Shown: positions 11,300-23,130, counted from the stretch's first letter. The stretch is DNA of 64,000 bases from Agrypnia vestita (GCA_016648135.1 JADDOH010008066.1:1-64000), one strand, 5' to 3'. The notes: generated by a model from the sequence alone, not told the origin. Translations and numbers: made by a program.

Positions 11300-12110
11300 G
11301 TGAAATGACGGAACGACTTGAGTAGCGATATTGTATTATAAATCAACAAAGGCTTGGCGATACCTACTGAAAACCACTCGCGAGATCCAACGGGATTTCG
11401 GAGGCGGTTCTATGATCGTTTGGAGAAAAAGGAAGTTGTACGACCACTTCAAAGATCTATTGGTAGACAGCGAACTGCGTCCAGGTAGGCACTCGAAAAG
11501 TCTAAGAACAATTCGATTGCTGAAGTGCGAATTTCGGTCATGCAGGAACTGCGGGGGAAGTATTGGATCGGTAGATTCAACTTTGAATGAGTATCCGCTG
11601 TAAAATCCACTGTAAAATCCGTGTGGAGGCTGCTAAAATTGAAGCAGAAGAAATTCCGTTTGGAAATCACACGGGAAATGCTGGGTAACAAAAACAGTGA
11701 CCCCAATTTTCTGAACACCGTGATCGCTGGTGACGAGTACGACCCAGAAACAGTGATGCAATCCTCACAATGGAAACATGCATCATCCCCAAGCAAAAAA
11801 GCACAGCAAATCTACAAAAATGTCAAGGTCATGCTGACCGCTTTCTTTCACTCCCGTGGGATAGTGTACAACGAGTGCGCGCCACAAGGTACAATCATTA
11901 CCAAGGACTATTACCAGGAGATTCCAAAATATGCGTTTCACAAGTGTTTCCATCAATCACGTTACCGCTGGAAGATATGTGCGTTACCAAGGCGACTACT
12001 TTGAAGGAGTTTAGAGTAAGTACAGTGTGTATGGATAAATGTATTTCTGCCGATCAAAGGTTTTACATATATTTTTTGAACACCGAGTTGTATAAAAAAT
12101 TCATTCGTTT
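11300..12110 (+). pseudogene. Decayed mariner transposase, copy 2
   Basis: Pieces in all three frames match a mariner-type transposase of the group often annotated as FLJ37770-like. An N-terminal MTERLE start follows GTTGTGAAATG at 11300. HFKDLLVDSE-like and PGRHSKS linker words come next. Then comes EMLGNKNSDPNFLNTVIAGD at about 11675-11735, YDPETVMQSSQWKHASSP, VKVMLTAFFHSRGIV and APQGTIITKDYYQE, and finally a C-terminal GDYFEG word near 11990. Numerous frameshifts and stops mean no function. Upstream 10925-11300 shares leader sequence with the copy at 21725-22540. TIRs were not resolved. Confidence 0.85.
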
Positions 12111-14495
12111 TAAAATCCATCAAATCCATTAGCACCGTTACACACGACATTTACCTAGTGGCACTTCCGTACATAATCTTAGAACTCATTTATAATTGAG
12201 AAAGCTACCTGGGTAAGCTCTTTGTACAAGATGGCTGCGCCAATTGTGAAGGTGCAAAAAGGGAACGATCATATTAAAATCAATCCCACAGATAACACGG
12301 TACTGCTACTACATAGAGAGTACTTACACTGAAGGAAGTTGGAAAACAAACGTACTAAATGTTCACCACAGAGATAATGTCACTGAAATGCACCAAAACT
12401 GATTGAAGTCAAGAGGTTTGCATTTCTGACGGGTCCACTAAAATACCACGGAGAGCAGCAAGTGACCTTACTTAGATTAGATTTTGAGGATTGATAAGAC
12501 ACAGGATAACAATATTAACAAGTTTCCGCAAAAACATGATGAAGGGAGAACGAATATAAATCTATGAAGCCTATTGTTTAATTTGCCATGATCGGAAATG
12601 ACCTGTGCAGGCTGGTTTAATAGAGTAAGCGCCAAACAATGGATGGAAAAAAATATTTGATATTAGAGCTAGGAAGAAAGAAAAGTGCGAGCTCGAGAAC
12701 TCGATTCCGGAAGAGGTCATCGTCAGAATTTTTTAAAATTATTATTAATTTATTAACATTATTAAATTTGTTAACAATGAATTATCATTATTACTTATTT
12801 TTTATTGGCACTAAGATTGATTCATAAAATAACTACTTTACGTAAATAATAAATATTCTTGCACATATACTACTGGAAGAGCACTGTCTGCTATAGTACA
12901 GTAAGTTACTAGTTTAGCAGGCAGGGCGTCAAATTAATGTAGTGTTTTTTTGCTGTCAAGACCCTCATCAATAATGCAACATGCTTATATAAATTTGTAA
13001 ACATTATAAAAAGTTGTCACCTATGAATGTGAATAAATAAATCAATCTATCTATCTTTCTAGAATAATGTCTTGTGCTAGATAAGCGCCATCGATTTCAG
13101 CCAGAAAGGGCTTGAAAATTCAAACAAATTTCGTAATGCGACGATCCATGAAAGGTATTTGTAATCGACCGCTTATATTTTGTTTCATTGAAAATAGTTA
13201 ATTTTTGCCGTAGTGTAATAAATTGGCTTTGGTGTGCATTGTTCCATGATACACTCTGCTTTAAGGGGAAGTCAAAACGTTATCACTCGCAGGAGAGCGC
13301 TTGTACCTGGCTCCAACAGGTGGCGCTCTGTGTACTGCACCCGTGGCCTGGTCATGTCCGACTCGTGTTTAGTGTCCTATCGCTATCAAAATACGACTAA
13401 TCTAATCTTATGATGTATACTTACACATCATAAATAATATGCGAGTTTATTAGATACTCTAACGGATAGTGTTAGATGTTATTTTTTAACATGGCTGCAC
13501 TGGGAGGTTTACACGAAGTCGCCATTATTCGACCCTGCATATCGTTGAACTTCTGATGTAAAAATTGTGCGGGCACAGGCCCGCACAATACAAAAATTAC
13601 TTTTTTTTTTCATAAAAATATTAATACAGTTTCATTAAAACAATAAAGAATAAAGCGAAGACGTCAATATTATTAATAAAAAATTCAACATATATTGGTG
13701 GTAATGACAGTACGGCGTTATAATAACAATGGCGTGTGGCGAGGTGTAAAGATTATTTTAAAGTACACAAATAGATCATAGAAATTAAATACATTATTTT
13801 TTCAAGTGACTCAAATAATAAATAACGTGCGTAATATTTCTACATACTCAAATATTATCTAAATAACTATATGTGTTTTAAAACAATCTGTACATTTCGC
13901 TACTTTTTATGATTTCTCTACTTCGATACTATTTTCGATAATGGCAAGAGCACTACAAATTTTATGATTTTAGTATGTATGAGTTTTTGGTGTGTAAAGC
14001 GCCCTTGAGGTGAAATTTTCACAAAAATGGCGCTATATAAATAATCCAATATTATTATTAAACATTATTTATTCGATTCCTAATGAGGACTGATAATAAT
14101 AAAAAGTCTAGTTGCCTCGATTTCATAACAACTCTCAACTGAAAAATGACAAGTACAGTACCTAACAGTAACAGTACCTAAGCTTATTTTTCTACTGCCG
14201 TGACTTTGCATTTAACTAATCTAACCAAACCTAACTTATGTGACATATCTCAAAAGAATGTAAGCTATCATGAGATAAATTATATAAATCTATCCTACGG
14301 TAGGTACTGTTACTCTAACTTTAAAAAAGGAAATGAAATAACGTATTGAAAAATATATACCTACTTAAAAATAATTTGAGGTATCTATTGTCATATGCAC
14401 CAAAACACTAGTTTCTAGTACTCGAGCGGTTATAAATTACACGGAAAACGCGCACTGGGAATTGTTGTTATTTGACAGCGAGCAAACGCGATAGT
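12111..14495. other. Non-coding DNA with a GC hairpin and a CTCF-like word
   Basis: No gene is supported. At 13564-13589 an 11-bp perfect hairpin, ATTGTGCGGGC with its complement around a 4-base loop, stands out in AT-rich sequence. At 13313-13327, CCAACAGGTGGCGCT is one base from the CTCF core consensus. A LINE-like tail (AATAAATAAAT) is near 13030. The open frame at 13188-13400 is unrecognised. Confidence 0.4.
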
Positions 14496-14501
14496 ACAGT
14501 A

Positions 14502-14634
14502 GCCGGCAAACATCTTGAAATTTTACGGCGTAGTGGGGGAAAGTTTGCGCATGTGCCATTCCACCAACGAGACCCAAATTTTGTCATTTGCGCATTCCCC
14601 CACTACGCCAAAAAATTTCAAGAAGTTTGCCGGC
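14502..14634. repeat. Foldback element, about 50-bp arms
   Basis: The left arm (14502-14552) and right arm (14585-14634) are inverted copies with a few mismatches and a spacer of about 32 bp. Both arms contain GGCGTAGTGGGGGAA and CTTGAAATTTT or their complements, and the outer ends read GCCGGCAAA. Open frames seen on both strands here are by-products of the palindrome. This looks like a small MITE. Confidence 0.8.
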
Positions 14635-14639
14635 AACTT

Positions 14640-15140
14640 TACGCAGGCGTGACTCCGAGCAAATGACCAGCGAATAAACTGTTCCATAGAGGGGCGAACA
14701 CTCAATGAGTTTTCCATACGATTAGCACGAAATTAGTGTGAATTAAAAAAATGTGCTTCAGTACTTGCATGAAACAAAACATGATTTAATTTTACGTGTT
14801 TCAGTTGTCTCCCACCGCCGCGATCCAGTGATACTATTTTTAATACTACTGTTATTTATTATATTTAATAATATTCTGACTTGTTCTACGCGAAATTGCC
14901 ACACGTGCCGTAATATGAATTTAATCCTTTTAACCAGTTTATTATCAATACCCGAGCATATATGCACGTCAATCACAAATTTTCAGCAAAATCGCGAATC
15001 TGAATATTCGTGATATTTCTGAAATAATATTTGGATAACTAATGTGCGAGTAAATGTCATAAAAGCAATCACCAACCTCAACCCTGACTAGGTTAGTCGG
15101 ATAATTGCGTCCGGCAGTTTGCGCTTTGCTCCGATATTGA
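14640..15140. other. Non-coding DNA
   Basis: Open frames on both strands overlap here but neither encodes anything recognisable. No repeat was identified. Confidence 0.4.
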
Positions 15141-16206
15141 TTGTGCAACAAACGTTATTAGTAGCGGTGGGCACCGGGAGCGCCGGCGGTGTCTCCCGCC
15201 ACGTCGCCGTCGTTTATCTGCTAGGTGAGCAGAAAGAAATGGCTCGCGTGTGGATAATCGTAAGAGGTAAAACCAGGCGAAACGAACCGATCACTTTAGA
15301 AAGGTTGACAGTTTATGGTTGCTCTGATGATTGTGCAACAAACTATTACTGGCTGTGGGTGCCGGGAGAGCTAGTGGTATCTCCCGCCACGTCACTGTCG
15401 TTTATCTGCTAGGTGAGCAGAAAGCAATGGCTCGCGTGTGGATAATCGTAAGAGGTAAAACCAGGCGAAACGAACCGATCACTTTAGAAAGGTTGACAGT
15501 TTATGGTTGCTCTGATGATTGTGCAACAAACTATTACTGGCTGTGGGTGCCGGGAGAGCTAGTGGTATCTCCCGCCACGTCACTGTCGTTTATCTGCTAG
15601 GTGAGCAGAAAGCAATGGCTCGCGTGTGGATAATCGTAAGAGGTAAAACCAGGCGAAACGAACCGATCACTTTAGAAAGGTTGACAGTTTATGGTTGCTC
15701 TGATGATTGTGCAACAAACTATTACTGGCTGTGGGTGCCGGGAGAGCTAGTGGTATCTCCCGCCACGTCACTGTCGTTTATCTGCTAGGTGAGCAGAAAG
15801 CAATGGCTCGCGTGTGGATAATCGTAAGAGGTAAAACCAGGCGAAACGAACCGATCACTTTAGAAAGATTAACAGTTTATGGTTGCTCTGATGATGATTG
15901 TGCAACAAACGTTATGGCTGTGGGCTGTGGGCACCGGGAGCGCTGGGGGTACCTCCCGCTATATCGCCTTCGTTTATCTGCTAGATAAGCAAAAAGTAGT
16001 GGCTCGCGTATGGAATAAATATCTGAGCGGTAAAAATAGGCGAAAAAAACCGATGCCTTTTGAAAGTTTGACAGTTTGAGGTTGCTCTGATATTAATTGT
16101 GCAAAAACGTTATCACTGGCTGTGGGTAACGGGAGCGCTGGCGGTATCTCCTGCTACATCGTTCACGCGTAAGAGGTAAAAATAGGCGAAACGAACCGAT
16201 CACTTT
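15141..16206 (+). repeat. 188-bp tandem repeat array, about 5.6 units
   Basis: Units start at 15141, 15331, 15519, 15707, 15898 and 16097, marked by TTGTGCAACAAAC or a variant. Units two and three look identical and unit four differs only near its end; the outer units are diverged. The unit is richer in GC than its surroundings and contains GGGAG/CTCCC arms, TCTGCTAGGTGAGCAGA (a small palindrome) and AGGCGAAACGAACCGATC. Because 188 is not a multiple of three, each unit opens a similar 89-residue frame in a new phase. I treat those as artefacts. The sharp gradient from identical centre to diverged edges fits unequal crossing-over. Confidence 0.9.
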
Positions 16207-17080
16207 GTGTAGTTATAAGTATGTATAGTTATCAATATACTGTGGTCGTTGCGCTTAAAATGCAAATAACACTGCTCATAAATTCAACGTTAAACTAAAC
16301 AAGAAATATACTAGTTATATCAAAATAACAACCTCATTACCATCAGCTCGAAATTACATCACGCTTTTGAATGCCGATGAATATTTATTTTAAATTGAAT
16401 ATCTTTTACCAAATATGTACATAAACAAGTATCTAGTCTAGACATATTATTTAAGTACACAAACTGAAAAACACATATTACTAAAGCAATAAACTATATG
16501 ACCTCGAATTATCGGACACCAATGGAACTTTCATTCATTGGAATTGTTTTAAAAAGCGAAAGAGCAATCCTTGATATATCTAATATATTTGAATATAACT
16601 CAAAATAACTCCCAGATAAACTCCCAGAAGGAGCTCTACCTCCCGATAACCACAATTATCCATTAAATATCGATTACTCGACTTTGTTGAGAAAATTATG
16701 ACTTACAATTTTATATGTTATAATTTTAAAAGTGCAGATTATTCGGGTTGTGATTCGCTTGCATTAGTCATTAGTTAGTAGGATTCAAGTCCTTTTTAGA
16801 ATCAGAAGACCTGAATATATGATTCTACGTATGTAGAAAACGGAACAATTCAATTTGATTTTAAATAATATTACACGTATCTTATACTCATAATGACGAA
16901 TCTAAATATCCTATGTTCTTTAATAAAGATTTAATCAGTTTAGTCATACTAAATATTTAACGTAACATATATGGATTTCTCTAAAATAAGAAGGGAATGT
17001 TATAAATTATCAAAAAATGTTATAACCGTTATATTAAAGTGACAGGAGATTGTCATCACTTCGATGACCTTTATGTCATG
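16207..17080. other. Non-coding DNA
   Basis: No gene seen. The right part probably holds the 3' untranslated end of the minus-strand CR1-type element that begins beyond 17085. Confidence 0.4.
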
Positions 17081-17084
17081 ATTA

Positions 17085-18560
17085 GCTGCAATACTAATTC
17101 CATTCGATGGTTTTTTTCAAGAATTATTGCAATATCATCAGCAAAGGCAATAATTTCACCACGAAGTGATAATTTAAACATTTGATTTATATAAATTAAG
17201 AATAAGATTGATCCGATGACAGTTCTTTGTGGAATTCCGAATTCCAAAATTTCAGGTTCGCTTATTGAATGTTATAGATATTGGCTTCTTTGAGTTAGAT
17301 AGCTTTGCAGCCAACATCTAACTTTTCCAACCACGCCAATGTCATTCAACTTATTGATTAATTTTGAGTGAGAAATACTGTCAAAGGCCTTACGCAAGTC
17401 AATAAAAATACGTAAGCATTTGTTTTTTTTTATCTAAAGCATTATATCGCACGTTGAAATCAAAAGTGACAATAAACAAAATTTTGGAGTATTGAGTTAC
17501 AGCGACATACCTACTGTTAATCTAAGTAAAATCAATCAGATACTGAATGAATAATATCTGAACTATTATTTAAAATAACAACATTACATATATTTCAACC
17601 CACAGCCAAGTCCTTGACCTCATAAAAATTGCAATAACTTTAAATGGCGTTTTAAATTGCAATAACTTTAAATGGCGTTTTAAATTGCAATAACTTTAAA
17701 TGGAGTTTTTCGTAATGTCACTTTTGTTTCAACGTGCGATATATTGTTGAAGTTAGTTTGGCAATGGCGTCATTTGTTCCTAATTTTTCTCTAAAGCCAA
17801 ACTGATTAGGACTCAGTATTTTATTAATTTAAATGTAATGCATAATTTGTTATTTTATAATTTTAAAAAAAAGTTGCTACGTTAGAAATAAGCGATGTTG
17901 ATCAATTATCAGGGTCTTCGTCAGGGCTGCCAGATTTTAAAAATAGGAGTTACCATAGACTTTTTGTAAACGTATGGGAATATTCCACTATATAAACTTA
18001 TGTTAATGATGTGGGAAATTTGATTATTTAATACTTTATTATTTTCTTTTATTATTTTTGCTGGACTCCATCAAAACCAGGTGCTAAACCATCCTTTAGA
18101 TTATTAATAATTTTTTCAATTTCATTTTTTGTCACAGGTCGAATTCAGATAAATTATTTGGTTTGACGGAATCCTTGTTATAAGTATCCATTTTGTAATT
18201 TTTTTCAATCTTAATTGCCAAATTTTTTAACATCGGCGAAATATTTATTAAATATGTTAGCACATTTATTTGTTTATTTATTAGTATCTATTGACTCATT
18301 TTCGAATTTGATTTTTTTGATTAAAGTTTTTTTTTTGCTTTATTACTTATTTTTCATATATGTTTTACGTTATGATTCGATTCTATTTTACTTTTGTAAT
18401 AGGTAGTTTTCTTTTGTTATTTTTATTGATGAAGTTAGTTTATTTCTAAATTTCTTAAAGTAGGTACATAATTTTGTCTAGGGGAAAGTTTTTGATCAGA
18501 CGATATAATTCTTTTTTTTCTATAGAAACACTAGGCCATGCGTAATCCATGGTTTATTTT
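17085..18560 (-). pseudogene. Reverse transcriptase of CR1-type copy A
   Basis: This enzyme copied the element's RNA at the nicked target. Readable pieces on the minus strand: LKDGLAPGFDGV (about 18090), FPYVYKKSMVTPIFK (about 17960), LSPNQFGFREK and TNDAIAKLTSTIY up to the MITE, then RIFIDLRKAFDSISH (about 17400), GIPQRTVIGSILFLIYIN (about 17220) and FADDIAIILEK (about 17130). FADD is the active-site box; the GTV of the usual PQGTVLGP word is altered to RTV. The pieces lie in more than one frame. Removing the MITE and one TA restores continuity of the local frame. Confidence 0.88.
17447..17739. mobile_element. 293-bp MITE inserted in a reverse transcriptase
   Basis: The TIRs read TCGCACGTTGAAA and match for about 24 bp with one indel. 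TA duplicates flank it at 17445-17446 and 17740-17741. Inside, a 28-bp unit (AATTGCAATAACTTTAAATG and GCGTTTTA) is repeated nearly three times at 17627-17705. The host reading frame of the surrounding LINE resumes exactly across the empty site, which confirms the boundaries. Confidence 0.88.
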
Positions 18561-19067
18561 TTTAAAATTTCGCAGTAGCCTTTATAGTTTTGGTGTCTGC
18601 TGATTCCTCTATATAAGGATATCTAAGGATATTTTGAAAATTGCCTGCACATGTTTCTGGGCATGTGGATTGTAACACTGGTAGCCATGTCTCCGTAGTA
18701 ATTTTATGATTTAATTTATTGTGATTTAGTGTTTTTTAGTAAAAATATTACGTTTAGATTTTATATAATGATTTATATTATTTCTTTGAACAAACCAGCA
18801 TATATGATGATCGATTATAATATTTTTTAATACAATCGTTTCAATTTTTTCTGTTTCTTTTATGTTACACCATATATATGATCAATACACGATGGACGCT
18901 GCCCGGAAATTTCTCTGGTGTAGCTTTTTACACATAATTTTAGATTCATTTCAGACATACAGACAATACAATCCGATTTCGTTTTACTATTATTTTCGTA
19001 AGAAATGTCAACGTCAAAATCATCTATAATTATTAAATTTTGTTGGTTTTTGTCTTTAATTAATAAT

Positions 19068-19470
19068 TTAATTAATAATTAATTTCATAATTCGTATAAA
19101 AAATAATTCATATATAAATTTATATTCATCTGAGCCATGAGTTAGATAAATCGCGATAATATTAAATGGAATATTGTTTGCAGTGAAACTAAAGTCAAGG
19201 CAATTCACTCGATGCATAGGTACTTCTATTACTGAAACATTTAAATAGCAAGATTTTATAAATACAACAATACCACTATCGTTTATCAGGTAAGATGTTA
19301 CAAATTTATTACAGTTGGGTATACAAAAATTATTAATGTTGTACTTTATTACAAATGCTTCGGTTAACACTATAACGTCCGGATTTTGAATTAATAAGTT
19401 AATATTAATTAGAAATTCATCGAAATTTTTGTTCATGTTGTTGTTTAAGTGTAAAACAACAAAGTGAAGT
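19068..19470 (-). pseudogene. AP-like endonuclease domain of CR1-type copy A
   Basis: The minus strand encodes HLNNMNKNFDEFLININL, then NPDVIVLTEAFV, then a stretch with DSGIVVFIKS and FNIIAIYL. These correspond to the start of LINE endonucleases (N-x-R-S-L-x-x-N, then D-I-x-x-L-T-E-T-W, then G-G-V). The catalytic E is kept in LTEA. The frame runs 122 residues, about half the domain, before stops. This enzyme nicks target DNA for priming. Confidence 0.8.
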
Positions 19471-19629
19471 AGCTATTTTATCAATAGTTTTGTTACATAA
19501 TTTACACTAGAGCAGATATTTTTAGTAACGTAATTCGATTTATCTATTTCTTCATTGTCAAGTCTTGCATTGTTTTATGAATAAAATAGTTAACAGGTAA
19601 AAAAAAACAAACTCATTCATAATTTATGC

Positions 19630-19875
19630 GCGTTAGAGCTATGTGAAGAATTTTTTTGCGTAATTCGCATAAGTCGCTGTTGGCTGAATGATCACTGTTA
19701 TGTTCTCCTCTATTCGAGCAATTGTAGCATTTGGCAGGCTCTTGTGTTCTTCAGCACAGTGGAGGAAGGCATCTTGGCTTCTTTATGCTCTCGAGGCATC
19801 TTAGAGATGTGTGTCCATAATTAAGGCAGTGATAACACTACATAAGTGGATCGCATTCTTCTACAAATGCTCTTG
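19630..19875 (-). pseudogene. ORF1 nucleocapsid-like region with CCHC knuckle, copy A
   Basis: On the minus strand CYHCLNYGHTSLRC fits C-x2-C-x4-H-x4-C, a retrotransposon zinc knuckle, and is followed by a second cysteine-rich piece, CYNCSNRG, in the same area. Frameshifts separate the pieces. Further upstream on the minus strand (20730-21030) a Lys/Glu-rich stretch such as SILTTLEENG suggests the coiled-coil part of ORF1. It would bind element RNA. Confidence 0.65.
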
Positions 19876-21039
19876 TGAATCCAATATTAATTCTTTCTTT
19901 TGATATTATTATTTTTCTTAATTTTGGTGTTTTTTGTATGATAAATTTTGCCAGTTTTTCAGTTTTTTTATTCTTCATTTTTTTTAATGATATTAGGTTC
20001 ACAATTTGTCTCTGATTCTTCTTTTATGGCGTTTTTGATATCTTCGTTTTGGTTTGTTAAGCCAGATAATAATTCTTTTTAGTTATTTTTACTGTTCACT
20101 CCTTTTATTTTTAATTATTTTTATTTATTTATCTTCATCTTGATACATGACATAGAAAATGGAGCCGCTCACTAGAAAGATGGCCTGTGCCGAGATGAGC
20201 AGCTGAACAATATAGTGAGAACAAAATAATAAAGATATAAAACAAAATACTACATAACTATAACAATAATAATTTATTGAGGATATAAATATAAAATGTG
20301 GATATTAAAAACAGTATATATTGTGTAATACAAAAGCAATAGTGAAAGTAAAGTAATATATGTAAGATGTAAAGAATCTTTTTTTTGCATGCAAGGATTA
20401 ATTTTTTAATGTCATCGTCATCAACTCCAATATTTGTGTATTTTTTAATTTCTTTTTTATCATTTCTTTATCCTTTTGTTTTTCGCATGTTAGTAATATT
20501 TTTATTTTATTTATTTAATAAATAATATGTATATAAAATTATTTTACAATCATACATAGACAATGTTTACAAATCGTTATTTTTTGTGTGTATATATATA
20601 TATATATACCTCACAAAAAGAATTATGATTCTTGTGTGTGGTGAGGAAATATTGTTCTGATAATTTTTTTAGTCCCATTATTCCTATGCCTAGTTAAGGA
20701 ACATTTATCTTTTTTTTTAGATATTCATTTGATGTCTTCAGCTGGTTTACCTTCTTTCGAGAAAATAAGAATGGCATGATTAGGTTTTGGTATGGGGAGT
20801 GTTTTTTTCTCTTACTATCATTGAATACCTTTTTTTTCATTATCTTTTTCTTCATACGATGCTTTATTTATTAATTACTCAAGTTTGTTTATGTATTGGT
20901 CTTGATTTTCTATGACTTTTGTTTGTAGTTCAATTTTTTTTTGTAAAGCGGTATTTTCTTCAATCCATTTTCTTCAAGCGTGGTGAGTATAGACTCAATT
21001 TATTTATGGTTTTTGTGTTTAATTTGTAGAACTCCATAT

Positions 21040-21380
21040 TTATTTTTAGCGAAATTTAAAATAAATTAAATTTGAATAAATATATTATAAAGTTCTACGA
21101 GTTAAGTATATTTATGTGTTACAGCTGTTTCGGCTTGTAAGGCCATTTCAAACTGTGGATATACCACGTACAAACGGTAGAGTAAAGGGTAGGAGTAAAG
21201 TAAGTAAGGTTAGAGTAACTTAAAATTGTATAAATAAGTCGTTTGTACGTGGTATATCCACTGTTTGATAATGGCCTTACAAGCCGAAACAGCTGTAACA
21301 CATAAAAATACTTAACCCGTAGAACTTAATAATAATATTTATTCAAATTTAATTTATTTTAAATTTTGCTAAAAATAAAA
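21040..21380. repeat. Long foldback, about 137-bp arms
   Basis: Arms at 21040-21176 and 21241-21380 are inverted copies with a 64-bp spacer. Each arm includes AAGCCGAAACAGCTGTAACA and GGTATATCCAC or the complement. A hammerhead-like word is present in each arm: a TGAAA or TGATA box, then TGGCCTTACAAGCC, then GAAAC. It could be two head-to-head copies of one short repeat or a MITE. Confidence 0.85.
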
Positions 21381-21724
21381 GACTCAATTTATATTTTTGC
21401 GTCTTTTGATTTGTTAAGTTCAATATATTTGTTTAAATCCATGTTGTATGATGACTTCAAAGTGTTAAATTTTTTATTATGCAGCATATCGACGACATGT
21501 ATTTCCGTCGCAAAGCTTGCGCGAATACAATTGAACTGAATGGCATTGTTACCCAAATAAGACTACAAGAAATAAAAATGCTGGTCCAGACAATATTCCG
21601 CCTTTAATTTTACAAAAATGTATTTCTAATCAAGCTCATCCTCTATATAAAAGATTCAATCATTCATTAACTGTAGATTCCTTTCCCAACAAATGGAAAC
21701 ACAACTATAAGTAGCATGTTCAAA

Positions 21725-22540
21725 TAATGTCGCACCTTTATTTTTTTCCGCCAAAACAAAAGGACTAAAGGCGTCTTTAGATATTAGATGTGTAGGGGAA
21801 ATTATGCGTATTGATGACTTTCTACCACAAGCGTAATTGTCAACTATTGTGAAATGACGCAACAACTTAAGCAGTGATTTTGCATTTATTCTGTCCCAAA
21901 ACTTATCGATACCCAAGTGGAGACTGTTCGCAAGATCCAAATGGTCCAAGATCCATCGGTAGACCCTCAACAAGCCGAAACAAAAGTGTGATTGACCGGC
22001 TACGGACTTTGATCATGCAGGATCGTCGTTTCACAGCCCGAGAACTTGCAAACGAGCTGAGGGATTGGAGCAATATATTTAGGATAATCATCATACAGAG
22101 AAGTATTGGTTCAGTACGCTTAATTTTGATCGAGCATTTAAGCTTGAAGAGGGTGTCCGCAAAATTCGTGCCGAATCGATAACGATGGAGCAGCTCCATT
22201 ACGATAATGCAATAATTACTGTCCGACATAGCTCCGCGTAATTTTAGGCTATTCCCCAAATAATTACTTCCTCTGACAGAGACTCGATTTAAATCAATAA
22301 CAGACTATTCCAAACATTCTACGTTTCTAAATAATTCTAATTCTAAATTATATTTTCTAAATAAACTATAAATTCTAAATAAATAAATTAAAAAGTTAAA
22401 AACAAATACCATTCTAAAATATTCAAGCAGTGTTTTCAATAATGGCAGAACCGCTTGGAGGAGATTGGAATAAGTATAGTGGGTATGAATAAATGTGTTT
22501 CTACCGACCAAAAGTTTGATATGTTTTGAACGCAGTTCTC
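21725..22540 (+). pseudogene. Mariner relic, copy 3, internally deleted
   Basis: The leader TGTAGGGGAAATTATGCGT and GTGAAATGACGCAACAAC match copy 2 (11300). The N-terminal half reads KLIDTQVETVRKIQ, GRPSTSRNKSVIDRLRTLIM, QDRRFTARELANELRDW and LKRVSAKFVPNR, the paired helix-turn-helix region of this mariner group. The catalytic domain is missing: after about 22200 the sequence is unrelated AT-rich DNA until a C-terminal stub near 22460 (GGAGATTGGAATAAGTATAG and GTTTCTACCGACCAAAAG). No activity is possible. Confidence 0.85.
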
Positions 22541-23030
22541 AATTTACTCACACTCAATTTACACAAAACAAAGACACAAATCAAAGAAATCAAAAAAAAA
22601 TCAAAGACACAAACAAAGAACAGAACTCAATTTAAAAAAAAAGATATAATTGAAATAATTAATTACAGACCGAATTGCATTATATCAATAATTCATATAC
22701 TTTCTGAAAAATTCATTTTAAATAAAATAATAAATTTATGCTTCTAAAAAAAGCATCCGTCCGAAATAGCATGGATTTGTAAGAAGAAAATCGACCCAAA
22801 CTAATCATAAATATTACAACAACATCTGGGGCTTCTAAATTATTATAAAAATTAGAAGTTAAGAAATTAAGAAATCCATAAATAATAATGAATGAAGTAT
22901 GAAAAACCAAAAAAATCTAACTTACAGTCCTATCTTGAATGTGTTCCCTTTCACCCTATCACCTGTTTCTTTCGCACCTCCCACTATTTACCCCTATTTG
23001 GACACTTGACACCGAGATATGAGTGTTCGT
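22541..23030. other. A-rich non-coding DNA
   Basis: The sequence is dominated by short A-rich runs such as ACAAACAAAGAACAGAA. The 73-residue open frame at 22526-22747 is low-complexity Lys/Thr/Asn and is not supported. Confidence 0.4.
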
Positions 23031-23040
23031 AATATGTAAA

Positions 23041-23130
23041 GTTTAATTAGTAGATATTAAGTATAACCTGACGAAGGAACATTGTTTCCGAAACCGGTTG
23101 ATTTTTACCAAATATTAAATGGTGATAAAC
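23041..23130 (+). ncRNA. Hammerhead-like motif, family C, copy 1
   Basis: CTGACGA (23068-23074) is followed by A, the stem GGAAC/GTTTCC and GAAA (23090-23093). Downstream ACC can pair with a later GGT. Upstream TTTAATTAGTA can pair in part with ACTAATTTAA at about 23122, which would give a stem I. Related sequence occurs on the minus strand at 56845-56935 and 58862-58945. The one-base offset before stem II and the imperfect stems leave activity open. Confidence 0.45.

Larger units (their letters stand above)
17085..21036 (-). mobile_element. CR1/Jockey-type non-LTR retrotransposon, copy A, decayed
   Basis: In order on the minus strand: a coiled-coil-like and CCHC-knuckle ORF1 region (about 21036-19630), an AP-type endonuclease (19470-19068), a linker with KPWITHGL (near 18560), and reverse transcriptase blocks (18250-17085). 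The order is that of a complete two-ORF LINE. Stops and frameshifts are frequent and a 293-bp MITE interrupts the RT. The outer ends are not defined; a foldback starts directly at 21040. Confidence 0.85.

Noticed and set aside
11962..12150. Minus-strand frame similar to one at 22305-22511
   Set aside because: Both are antisense to the homologous mariner 3' ends.
15320..15345. CTGATGATTGTGCAACAAAC in the tandem unit as another hammerhead core
   Set aside because: The hairpin would need a 2-base loop and the GAAA is CAAA; no real stem II.
15119..15988. Series of overlapping, nearly identical 89-residue frames
   Set aside because: They arise from a 188-bp tandem repeat whose length is not a multiple of three; each stops in the next unit.
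15141..16206. CRISPR-like array
   Set aside because: Units are contiguous and lack variable spacers; the genome is eukaryotic.
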